Source: an uncultured Candidatus Saccharibacteria bacterium
GTDB lineage: Bacteria; Patescibacteria; Saccharimonadia; Saccharimonadales; UBA1547
DNA: 20,266 nt
Direction of reading: 5' to 3'
Assembly: GCA_946480535.1 (NCBI GenBank)
Contig: CAMLKA010000017.1
Coordinates: forward strand, 1-20,266
This document shows, piece after piece, positions 14,407 to 19,841 of the stretch (position 1 is the stretch's first letter; each line of letters begins with the position of its first letter). The notes under the pieces were generated by a model that saw nothing but the letters and a program-made list of their open reading frames with translations, was not told the DNA's origin and did no database searches. The position numbers were made by a program, and so were the translations under genes.

Positions 14407-15384
14407 ATGGCCACAAAATCAAAGAAACCAAAAGCCCCGAGCGACCTCACCGCACAAACCAGTACCGCCGGAACGCTTGTTTTGCAGTGGCTCACCTACG
14501 CCTTCTGGGGCTGGTTTATCGGTGCAGCTGTCTGGCTGATTGGCGTCCTCTTTACGCATATCTTAGTTGGTGAATCAGTCGGCACACACGCCGCTATTCC
14601 ATACGCCGTTGCCGCAATTATCGTGCTGTTTCCACTCGCCTTTATTTGCGACCTTTTCTACCGCAAACACGAGCCGCTGCGTAAAGCTGGGGCCGCAATG
14701 GTTATCATGCTTATTCACGCCGTTATCTTTGCACTTTTTGCAATTGGCGCGCTTATAACCGCCGTCTTTACCGGGCTCAATTCGGTCATTAACCCAAGCG
14801 ACGACAGTGCCACAGTAACAAATGTTGTTGTATACACGGCCGGAAGCGCAGCAGTCCTTTTCGGCCTCGCCTTCCTCCGCACGCTCAACCCGTTCAAGCA
14901 AAAGCTTGGCGCAGCTATTTACGACTGGGCGATGCTTGGCCTTGCGGTGCTGCTCCTCATCTTTGCATTCATAGGGCCAGTTAACCAGGCTGTCTCCACA
15001 CAAGACGACCGCGCCCTCGAAGAATCAGTCACGCTCGTGAATTACGGCGTCCAAAATTACTACTACAAAGAAGGTAAACTGCCGGAAAAGCTCGACCAAG
15101 TCAGCGTTGCTTCAGAAAAAGCCGAAGCTGCCATTAAAGCCGGTGATATCGAATACATCGCCGAAGAAACCACCGAAACAATGAGCTATCCTTCAACCAA
15201 AACCGCTCACTACCAACTCTGCGTTGTTTATGACCACGCTGCCAAGGGCGATCAGTACCAAGACACATACAATGATTGGGATTCTGAACCTGGCTCTGAT
15301 TACAAATCATACCCACAAACAACACCGCATGACGCTGGTCGTGTTTGCTACAAGCTTTTCGTTGATCAACAAATAACCGAATAG
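14407..15384 (+). CDS. Polytopic membrane protein with pilin-like extracytoplasmic C-terminal domain
   Basis: A 325-residue protein with a basic N-terminus and about five membrane helices (approximately 23-52, 62-84, 95-122, 137-158, 172-195), followed by a soluble domain of about 125 residues. The N-terminal half resembles the DUF5671 kind of multi-helix bacterial membrane protein. The C-terminal domain begins with ALEESVTLVNYGVQNYYYKEGKLPEKL, which is the helix-plus-'YP..L' arrangement found in type IV pseudopilin head domains, and ends with two cysteines (about 272 and 315) that may form a disulfide. It is monocistronic, with its own promoter and a strong hairpin starting at its stop codon. 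No function can be assigned. Confidence 0.7.
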   Translation: MATKSKKPKAPSDLTAQTSTAGTLVLQWLTYAFWGWFIGAAVWLIGVLFTHILVGESVGTHAAIPYAVAAIIVLFPLAFICDLFYRKHEPLRKAGAAMVIMLIHAVIFALFAIGALITAVFTGLNSVINPSDDSATVTNVVVYTAGSAAVLFGLAFLRTLNPFKQKLGAAIYDWAMLGLAVLLLIFAFIGPVNQAVSTQDDRALEESVTLVNYGVQNYYYKEGKLPEKLDQVSVASEKAEAAIKAGDIEYIAEETTETMSYPSTKTAHYQLCVVYDHAAKGDQYQDTYNDWDSEPGSDYKSYPQTTPHDAGRVCYKLFVDQQITE

Positions 15385-15432
15385 GGGACATAGGAAAAGG
15401 GGAGTGGCATAACTCCCCTTTTAGTCCCCTAT
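15381..15432. terminator. Nested long hairpin, bidirectional terminator
   Basis: The inner stem AAAAGGGGAGT/ACTCCCCTTTT is 11 perfect base pairs around GGCATA. The outer stem ATAGGGGAC (15381-15389)/GTCCCCTAT (15424-15432) adds nine more across a small bulge. The outer arm overlaps the stop codon of the membrane protein gene. It lies between two convergent genes and could terminate both. Confidence 0.75.
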
Positions 15433-15454
15433 TCTCTAGGGATATATGGTCTGA

Positions 15455-15589
15455 TTAAAGGCCAAGCATCGAACTGCGGCGTGATACGAAATCGCGTAAT
15501 TCTTCGTTGCTTCGTGGTCGATCCCAGGTTGCAAGTTGTAAAACTTCACTTATAGTTACTGGTTCGATTGTTGCTTGGTTGGTTTCCAT
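15455..15589 (-). CDS. Small 44-residue protein of unknown function
   Basis: A complete small gene, ATG at 15589 to TAA at 15457-15455, beginning METNQATIEPVTISEVL and ending RRSSMLGL. The composition is that of a soluble, amphipathic helical peptide (ISEVLQLATW, then SNEELRDFVSRRS). Evidence that it is real is contextual: the 383-base gap between its neighbours holds nothing else, a consensus promoter lies upstream, the leader of about 37 bases is A-rich with a weak AAAGG, and the nested hairpin lies downstream. The leader has no strong Shine-Dalgarno site. The name and function are unknown. Confidence 0.55.
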   Translation of the reverse strand: METNQATIEPVTISEVLQLATWDRPRSNEELRDFVSRRSSMLGL

Positions 15590-15632
15590 TTTGTTAATTT
15601 GCCTTTTTTTGTTTTTGTTGCTTTATGTACTT

Positions 15633-15661
15633 ACTCTAGCATAAGCATGATAAATTGTCAA
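15633..15661 (-). promoter_or_regulatory. Promoter of the 44-residue gene
   Basis: Reverse-strand TTGACA (15661-15656), 17-base spacer, TAGAGT (15638-15633) preceded by TGC, so an extended -10 as well. It is a strong-looking promoter with nothing but the small gene to transcribe. Confidence 0.7.
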
Positions 15662-15704
15662 TAGTCTTGTATAAAATACTTCTAGGAAATTAACCGTAAC
15701 CCTT

Positions 15705-15734
15705 TTGACGTCTCGGTTACGCTTATGGTATAAC
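15705..15734 (+). promoter_or_regulatory. Promoter of membrane protein/ATP-cone/flavoprotein operon
   Basis: TTGACG (15705-15710), 18-base spacer, TATAAC (15729-15734) preceded by TGG. The start codon is at 15768. It is divergent from the small-gene promoter, with about 43 bases between the -35 boxes. Confidence 0.65.
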
Positions 15735-15767
15735 ATAGCTAGAGGATCTCTAAAAAATAGAAATTAT

Positions 15768-16484
15768 ATGGACACATTTACTTCGCTCGCGATTGTCGGC
15801 TTTGCCGCTCTCATCCACGCTAGTTTTCAACTAAGCGTCAGCGTTCTGACCCTGCTTAGTGGTCACGCTATTGGCGCGAAGAAATCCCACGCCCGCCTTG
15901 TCCGCCTTACTACCAGCTACACCACCGGTGCTGGGGTGATGACCCTGCTTATTCTCGCCTTCACCTCACTTATCTTCCTCCATGCTTTTGGCACGCAAGT
16001 TCCCCTTCTCGTTTGGGCGCTGGTGTGTGGGCTGGTACTTGGTATTGGCATTGCCGTCTGGTTGTTTTACTACCGCCGTGGCACCAAGGGCACAGAACTC
16101 TGGCTCCCACGGGCATTTGCAAAATTCCTGACCGATCGAAGCAAAAAAACCCACCAAGGTGCGGAAGCGTTTAGCCTTGGCCTTACCAGCGTTATCGCTG
16201 AGCTTGTGTTCATCATTCCAACCGTCGCAATTGCAGCACTTGTACTCATCGAACTCCCCCCTGTTTGGCAACTCGTTGGTATTGGTATCTACACGCTTAT
16301 TTCCCTTCTCGGCCTCCTGATTGTTTGGTCGCTGATTGGCAGCGGTCGCTCGCTCGCCCGTATTCAAAAATGGCGCACCGAAAACAAGCGCTTCCTGCAG
16401 TTTAGTTCGGGCAGTGCCCTGATTGTCCTTGGCTTCTTCGTCTACGTCAGCAAAATTATGGCAACCGTCCTGGGAGCCGAATAA
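15768..16484 (+). CDS. Six-helix integral membrane protein of unknown function
   Basis: A 238-residue protein with six predicted membrane helices in a 3+3 arrangement: about 5-30, 52-74, 78-102, then a basic cytoplasmic loop (103-132), 134-162, 167-192 and 211-233. The layout is that of LysE/DsbD-like small transporters, but none of their signature motifs is seen, so no substrate is proposed. A TTG at 15705 in the same frame overlaps the -35 box and is rejected; the ATG at 15768 is used. Its stop TAA shares one base with the ATG of the next frame (TAATGG), so it is the first gene of a three-gene operon with the ATP-cone and flavoprotein genes. Confidence 0.75.
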   Translation: MDTFTSLAIVGFAALIHASFQLSVSVLTLLSGHAIGAKKSHARLVRLTTSYTTGAGVMTLLILAFTSLIFLHAFGTQVPLLVWALVCGLVLGIGIAVWLFYYRRGTKGTELWLPRAFAKFLTDRSKKTHQGAEAFSLGLTSVIAELVFIIPTVAIAALVLIELPPVWQLVGIGIYTLISLLGLLIVWSLIGSGRSLARIQKWRTENKRFLQFSSGSALIVLGFFVYVSKIMATVLGAE

Positions 16485-16501
16485 TGGAAGAGGGTGGGCA
16501 C

Positions 16502-16777
16502 ATGACACACGTAGTGAAAAATAGTCACTACCGCCACCCGGAGCCATTTGACCGAGTGAAATTGCATAAAAGTATTGTGGCCGCATGCTTGGCCTCAGGC
16601 GCACCGACAGGGCACGCCGAAAGCTTAGCCCGGCGAGTCGTTGAGCAAGTAGAAGAATGGCTCGAAAGCCGGCCGGAAGTCACCAGTAACGATATCCGGC
16701 GCGTCGCCTCCCAATATCTGAGAACCTACCACCCCGACGCAAGCTTTTTATACGAACATCATCGAGCGACACTCTAA
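16502..16777 (+). CDS. Stand-alone ATP-cone domain protein
   Basis: A protein of 91 residues (97 if the ATG at 16484 is used) that consists of almost nothing but an ATP-cone: HVVKN then EPFDRVKLHKSIVAACLASGA, a helix with SLARRVVEQVEEWLE, VTSNDIRRVASQYLRTYHPDASFLYE. In class I and III ribonucleotide reductases and in NrdR, ATP-cones sense ATP/dATP and switch oligomeric state. Here no reductase or zinc ribbon is attached, so it would be a free nucleotide sensor or oligomerisation module. The ATG at 16502 has GAGGGTGGG before it; 16484 would overlap the preceding stop. The neighbours suggest that it regulates the membrane protein or the flavoprotein; this is inference. Confidence 0.8.
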   Translation: MTHVVKNSHYRHPEPFDRVKLHKSIVAACLASGAPTGHAESLARRVVEQVEEWLESRPEVTSNDIRRVASQYLRTYHPDASFLYEHHRATL

Positions 16778-16787
16778 GGAAAACACC

Positions 16788-18170
16788 ATGGCAAAAACAA
16801 AACACACATTCGACTATGACCTCATCGTAATAGGAAGCGGCGCTGCCGGTAGTGCTGCCGCGACCATCGCCGCACGCGCCGGAAAGCGCGTTGCCATCAT
16901 TGAAGAAGATACCTTCGGTGGCGACTCTCCTAACTGGAGCGACGTTCCAACCAAGACCCTCCTGCACGTTGCGCGGGTGTACGATGAAGCCCGTCACGCT
17001 AATCGCTTTGGCCTCCGCACTTCAACCCTTGGCTACAACTACCCTTCAATTCGCAACTGGAAAAACCTTGTTGTCGAGCGCACTGGCGCGGCTGGTAACC
17101 GTCGCTTTTACGAAAACCACGGCATTAGCGCCTTTAACGGCAAGGCTCATTTCTTAACCCCTCATGAAATCACCGTCAATCGTCGCCACCTTTCTGCGGC
17201 ACACTTCTTGGTTGCGACTGGTTCGTCATGGATTGCTCCAAAAATCCAGGGGCTTGAAGACATTGAATACTTCACGCCACGTACCATCCTTGAAACGCTT
17301 CGTCCGCCAAAGAGCCTGTTTATTGTTGGCGGTGGTCAGTACGGTATTGAAATCGCGCAGCTCATGGCGACCTTTGGCACAAAAGTATACATTGCCGAAC
17401 AGGCCGGGCGGCTCCTTCCTCATGAAGACCCTGAAGTTGGCGACCTGATTGAGCGCGTGCTCACCGAGCAAAAAGGCACGACCGTTCTCACCCACACCCG
17501 CGTCCTTTCTGTTGCCAAAGAGGGCCTCAGTAAGAAGATTCTTATCTCACGCGGTGGGACCGAAAAGCACATTAGGGTCGATGAAATTGTCGTTGCCGCT
17601 GGGCGCTTGCCGAATGTTGACCTTGGCCTCGAAAATGCCTCAGTGAACTACACTCCGAAAGGCATTGAAGTCAACGAGCACCTCCAGACCAGCAATAAGC
17701 ATATCTACGCCGCCGGTGATGTCCTGGGGCGCGATAGCCACACGCACACTGCCCTGCTGGAAAGTAAAATTGCCGCTAATAATATGTTTGCGCGCACTAA
17801 AGTAACGCCTGACTACACCGCGACCCCGAATGTCATCTTCATTGCACCGGAAATCGCACATGTTGGCCTGTCTGAAGATGATTGCCGTCGTCGCGACCTT
17901 CAAGTTCACAAAGCTATCACTCCCCTCAGTATTGTGGCCCGCAGTAACACCGCCGATTTCCGTGATGGCTTTGTAAAGCTGATTGCCGATAAAAAGGGTG
18001 CTATTGTAGGCGGCACTATTGTTGCACCGCACGCCGCTGAAATGATTCACGAAGTGGGCCTCGCCGTAAAACTTGGCCTGACCGCCCAACAGCTTGCCGA
18101 CACGCCGCACGCCTTCCTTACCTGGGCCGAAGCAATTCGCATTACCGCTCAAAAGCTTACCGAAAAATAA
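16788..18170 (+). CDS. FAD/NAD(P)-dependent oxidoreductase, MerA/Lpd-like fold without redox cysteines
   Basis: A 460-residue protein with the full pyridine nucleotide-disulfide oxidoreductase layout: FAD-binding GSGAAG (16-21), ATG motif (VATGSS, 142-147), NAD(P)-binding GGGQYGIE (181-188), second FAD motif IYAAGDV (306-312), and the C-terminal dimerisation domain (about 345-460). The active-site motif, normally GGxCxNxxCxPTK, reads GGDSPNWSDVPTK (44-56): both cysteines are replaced (Ser47, Asp52). The C-terminal His-Glu dyad position reads HAFLTWAE, with Phe443 in place of the catalytic His and Glu448 kept. It therefore cannot do thiol-disulfide chemistry like dihydrolipoamide dehydrogenase or mercuric reductase; it could still be an NAD(P)H oxidase or diaphorase, or a redox sensor. 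AAGGA precedes the ATG; ten bases after the ATP-cone gene. Confidence 0.88.
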   Translation: MAKTKHTFDYDLIVIGSGAAGSAAATIAARAGKRVAIIEEDTFGGDSPNWSDVPTKTLLHVARVYDEARHANRFGLRTSTLGYNYPSIRNWKNLVVERTGAAGNRRFYENHGISAFNGKAHFLTPHEITVNRRHLSAAHFLVATGSSWIAPKIQGLEDIEYFTPRTILETLRPPKSLFIVGGGQYGIEIAQLMATFGTKVYIAEQAGRLLPHEDPEVGDLIERVLTEQKGTTVLTHTRVLSVAKEGLSKKILISRGGTEKHIRVDEIVVAAGRLPNVDLGLENASVNYTPKGIEVNEHLQTSNKHIYAAGDVLGRDSHTHTALLESKIAANNMFARTKVTPDYTATPNVIFIAPEIAHVGLSEDDCRRRDLQVHKAITPLSIVARSNTADFRDGFVKLIADKKGAIVGGTIVAPHAAEMIHEVGLAVKLGLTAQQLADTPHAFLTWAEAIRITAQKLTEK

Positions 18171-18195
18171 ACCTCGCGCCATTTCTGACGCGAGG
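18163..18195 (-). terminator. Intrinsic terminator of the SPW gene
   Basis: CCTCGCG/CGCGAGG (7 bp, ten-base loop) is followed on the reverse strand by TTTATTTTT. It follows the end of the reverse-strand SPW gene and overlaps the stop of the flavoprotein gene. On the forward strand there is no T-run. Confidence 0.75.
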
Positions 18196-18219
18196 CACCT
18201 TGGGAGGATATGTACCAGC

Positions 18220-18603
18220 TTAACTCTGCAAGCTGGCGTCTTCAGGTTGTGATTGTGAGAAGATAACCACAAGGATCACCGCAAGACCAACAACCACGTG
18301 TGGCACCCATACATTCCAGGCTTCGTTTGCGAAGCCGAAGATCCATGGCGAGAGTGCCAAGAATGCTGCGGCAACCACATCGATAATAAGGTGGTACGGC
18401 ATACCAAGTACCTTCACCAGACCCCATTCGTATTTTGTGAAAATACTATAAAGGATAAGGCCAATACCAAGCACGATTGGAACAATCACAGCAGCGCCGC
18501 CCATGTCCGCGAAACCGAAAATCCATGGAGCGCCGATGAGCGCCAAGCCAACAATATAATCGAGTGCGCCGTGTACCTTTGTAGGAATAAATTTATAACT
18601 CAT
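18220..18603 (-). CDS. SPW-repeat membrane protein
   Basis: A 127-residue protein with four membrane helices in two tandem halves, each opening with the SPW-type motif: GAPWIFGFADMGGAA and LSPWIFGFANEAWNVW, each followed by a helix of the form VVPIVLGIGLIL / VPHVVVGLAVILVV. The SPW family (PF03779-like) has no known activity. The start is placed at the ATG (18603) after a clear AAGGAG; an upstream in-frame start at 18657 would add 18 basic residues and overlap the probable promoter. It is divergent from the Crp/Fnr regulator gene and probably controlled by it through the palindrome at 18665-18680. Confidence 0.85.
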   Translation of the reverse strand: MSYKFIPTKVHGALDYIVGLALIGAPWIFGFADMGGAAVIVPIVLGIGLILYSIFTKYEWGLVKVLGMPYHLIIDVVAAAFLALSPWIFGFANEAWNVWVPHVVVGLAVILVVIFSQSQPEDASLQS

Positions 18604-18637
18604 GTAATTCTCCTTACATTTTCTTAATTGTGCCCTC

Positions 18638-18643
18638 AGTCTA
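18638..18643 (-). promoter_or_regulatory. Candidate -10 of the SPW gene
   Basis: Reverse-strand TAGACT. With a start of transcription about seven bases downstream (near 18631), the centre of the 16-bp palindrome falls at about -41.5, the classical class II activator position of Crp/Fnr proteins; no -35 box is present at the right distance, as expected for an activator-dependent promoter. Confidence 0.45.
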
Positions 18644-18664
18644 TGGGAGCGTGACAATTTGGTA

Positions 18665-18680
18665 TGTAAGATATCTTACA
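18665..18680. promoter_or_regulatory. Perfect palindrome, candidate Crp/Fnr-type operator
   Basis: TGTAAGATATCTTACA is a perfect 16-bp dyad with half-sites TGTAA spaced by six bases, the geometry of Crp sites (TGTGA-N6-TCACA). It lies in the 102-base region between the SPW gene and the regulator gene. It overlaps the -35 region of the regulator's promoter, so the regulator would repress itself while activating the SPW gene. Confidence 0.75.
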
Positions 18681-18685
18681 AAACT

Positions 18686-18695
18686 TTGCTATAGT
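18686..18695 (+). promoter_or_regulatory. Extended -10 promoter of the Crp/Fnr regulator
   Basis: TTGCTATAGT with TGn extension, ten bases before the ATG at 18706, giving an mRNA with a leader of about four bases or none. Confidence 0.55.
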
Positions 18696-18705
18696 TGTAG
18701 GTACT

Positions 18706-19338
18706 ATGGATTTTGTGGACTACATCAAGAGCGCACCTCTGAAAAACTTTACGCGCGGCGAAGTATTAGTACAAAAAGGCGCTGCGAGTAGTTCGGTCAT
18801 GGCCCTGCGCTCTGGCTTTGTAAAAGTTACCTCCATTAATGATGAGGGTGTCGAGCGACTGGTGTGGATTGCTGGGCGCTATGACCTTGCACCGACCGAA
18901 CGCCTCTTCTCAAAATCAGGTACGGTTCGCTTCTTTTACACCGCACTGACCGACGGCAGCTATTATCAGCTTGAAAAGTCAGCATTTCTTGAAAAAGCAG
19001 CTAATCACCCAGAGCTTATGGCAGAAATTGCCAAGGGGATGTCCGACCACTACGACGACCTACTACAGCATATCGACGCAATTGACACCGCCAGCGTGAA
19101 AGAACGACTGCTTCGCACCCTTCTTTACTTAGCCGAGCGATTGAGCGCCGAAGAATCGGTAGATTTATGTGAATACGGCCTCACCCTCACCCATGCCGAC
19201 TTTTCAAACCTTATTGGATCAACCCGCGAAACAACATCGCTCACCCTCAACGTGCTTCGACGCGAAGGCTATATCGACTACACCCGTAAGCAATGTATCG
19301 TGCACGCCTCGAAAATCCGTACCTTGTTTGAGGCGTAA
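18706..19338 (+). CDS. Crp/Fnr-family transcriptional regulator
   Basis: A 210-residue regulator with an N-terminal cyclic-nucleotide-binding-type beta barrel (about 10-115: NFTRGEVLVQKGAASSSVMALRSGFVKV...VRFFYTALTDGSYYQLEKSAF), a dimer helix (about 118-150) and a C-terminal HTH_Crp winged helix (LTHADFSNLIGSTRETTSLTLNVLRREGYIDY). The phosphate-binding GExAL/RTA signature of cAMP-binding proteins is not intact (AGRYDLAPTERLF), and the cysteine cluster of [4Fe-4S] FNR is absent, so the effector is unknown. In the recognition helix Arg and Glu (RET) are kept, but the Arg four residues after the Glu is Leu, which fits a half-site TGTAA in place of TGTGA. Probable targets are itself and the SPW gene. 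Confidence 0.88.
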   Translation: MDFVDYIKSAPLKNFTRGEVLVQKGAASSSVMALRSGFVKVTSINDEGVERLVWIAGRYDLAPTERLFSKSGTVRFFYTALTDGSYYQLEKSAFLEKAANHPELMAEIAKGMSDHYDDLLQHIDAIDTASVKERLLRTLLYLAERLSAEESVDLCEYGLTLTHADFSNLIGSTRETTSLTLNVLRREGYIDYTRKQCIVHASKIRTLFEA

Positions 19339-19343
19339 GAGGG

Positions 19344-19372
19344 TTGAAAATCAAGCCCGTATCTGTTAAGAT
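19344..19372 (+). promoter_or_regulatory. Promoter of the initiator tRNA
   Basis: TTGAAA (19344-19349), 17-base spacer, TAAGAT (19367-19372) with TG extension; the tRNA begins 12 bases downstream, so the primary transcript has only a short leader. Confidence 0.7.
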
Positions 19373-19383
19373 AGTATTTGTGA

Positions 19384-19461
19384 CGCGGGGTGGAGCAGCC
19401 CGGTTAGCTCGTGTGGCTCATAACCACAAGGTCGCAGGTTCAAATCCTGCCCCCGCTACCA
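19384..19461 (+). tRNA. Initiator tRNA-fMet (CAU)
   Basis: A 78-base cloverleaf with encoded CCA. Initiator features: unpaired 1-72 (C1, U72), the CGCGGGG acceptor arm and GGAGCAGCC...GGTTAGCTC D-arm close to the E. coli initiator, and anticodon loop CTCATAA. The anticodon stem is TGTGG/CCACA, so only two of the three G-C pairs (30-40, 31-39) that mark initiators are present; pair 29-41 is U-A. The T-arm is GCAGG/CCTGC with loop TTCAAAT. Confidence 0.95.
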
Positions 19462-19468
19462 AGAAAGA

Positions 19469-19495
19469 CTTCGAACTTGATTCGGAGCCTTTTTT
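19469..19495 (+). terminator. Terminator after tRNA-fMet
   Basis: CTTCGAA (19469-19475) pairs with TTCGGAG (19481-19487), with one G-U pair, followed by CC and a T6 run. Confidence 0.75.
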
Positions 19496-19577
19496 GTTTA
19501 GTGCCCACTAGGGTAAATTAGTAGATTTAACCCAAAGAGAGCATACTAGAGAGAACAACCAAAGAAATAAGGTGTTC

Positions 19578-19817
19578 ATGAACTCAACAACGCTCGCAAT
19601 AGAAAAGTACCTTAGGTCAGACGCCGCAAAGAATGTCCGCAAAGAATTGGAGGCGATGTTTGAAAATCCAAACTATCGCACCGAGTCAAGCTACTCACCC
19701 AGCTCGGAAGGGCGTATTACTTTCGTAAACAAACATGTTCGCTATTTGAGCATGCATCAGAAAATTAACCCCGATCAGTATCTTTCAAACCTGAAACTAA
19801 TGACTAAAATTAAATAG
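19578..19817 (+). CDS. Small hypothetical protein
   Basis: A 79-residue soluble protein, polar and basic, with an N-terminal helix (LAIEKYLRSDAAKNVRKELEAMFENP), a short Ser/Tyr-rich turn, and a C-terminal basic region. A family was not recognised. The ATG at 19578 is preferred over an in-frame GTG two codons upstream, with AAGGTG before it. A possible -10 (CATACT, 19542-19547) and a hairpin with one bulge (GGGTAAAT/ATTTAACCC, 19511-19533) lie upstream. Coding character is plausible but not strong. Confidence 0.55.
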   Translation: MNSTTLAIEKYLRSDAAKNVRKELEAMFENPNYRTESSYSPSSEGRITFVNKHVRYLSMHQKINPDQYLSNLKLMTKIK

Positions 19818-19841
19818 TTCCGATTTTTCGTAGCATTTTGC

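Noticed and set aside
14575..15003. 142-codon reverse frame opposite the membrane protein at 14407
   Set aside because: Its sequence is Cys/Lys/Asn-rich antisense of membrane helices; the forward gene has promoter and ribosome binding site.
15705..15767. TTG start extending the six-helix protein by 21 residues
   Set aside because: The TTG is part of the TTGACG -35 box and the extension contains the -10 box; the ATG at 15768 begins a normal membrane protein.
15966..16604. 212-codon reverse frame opposite the six-helix protein and ATP-cone
   Set aside because: It crosses two forward genes supported by domain motifs and lacks start signals.
18604..18657. Upstream start adding 18 residues to the SPW protein
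   Set aside because: The ATG at 18603 has AAGGAG at the right distance, and the extension would cover the putative -10 and the transcription start.
18706..19338. Oxygen-sensing FNR identity for the Crp/Fnr protein
   Set aside because: The N-terminal cysteine cluster needed for a [4Fe-4S] centre is absent.
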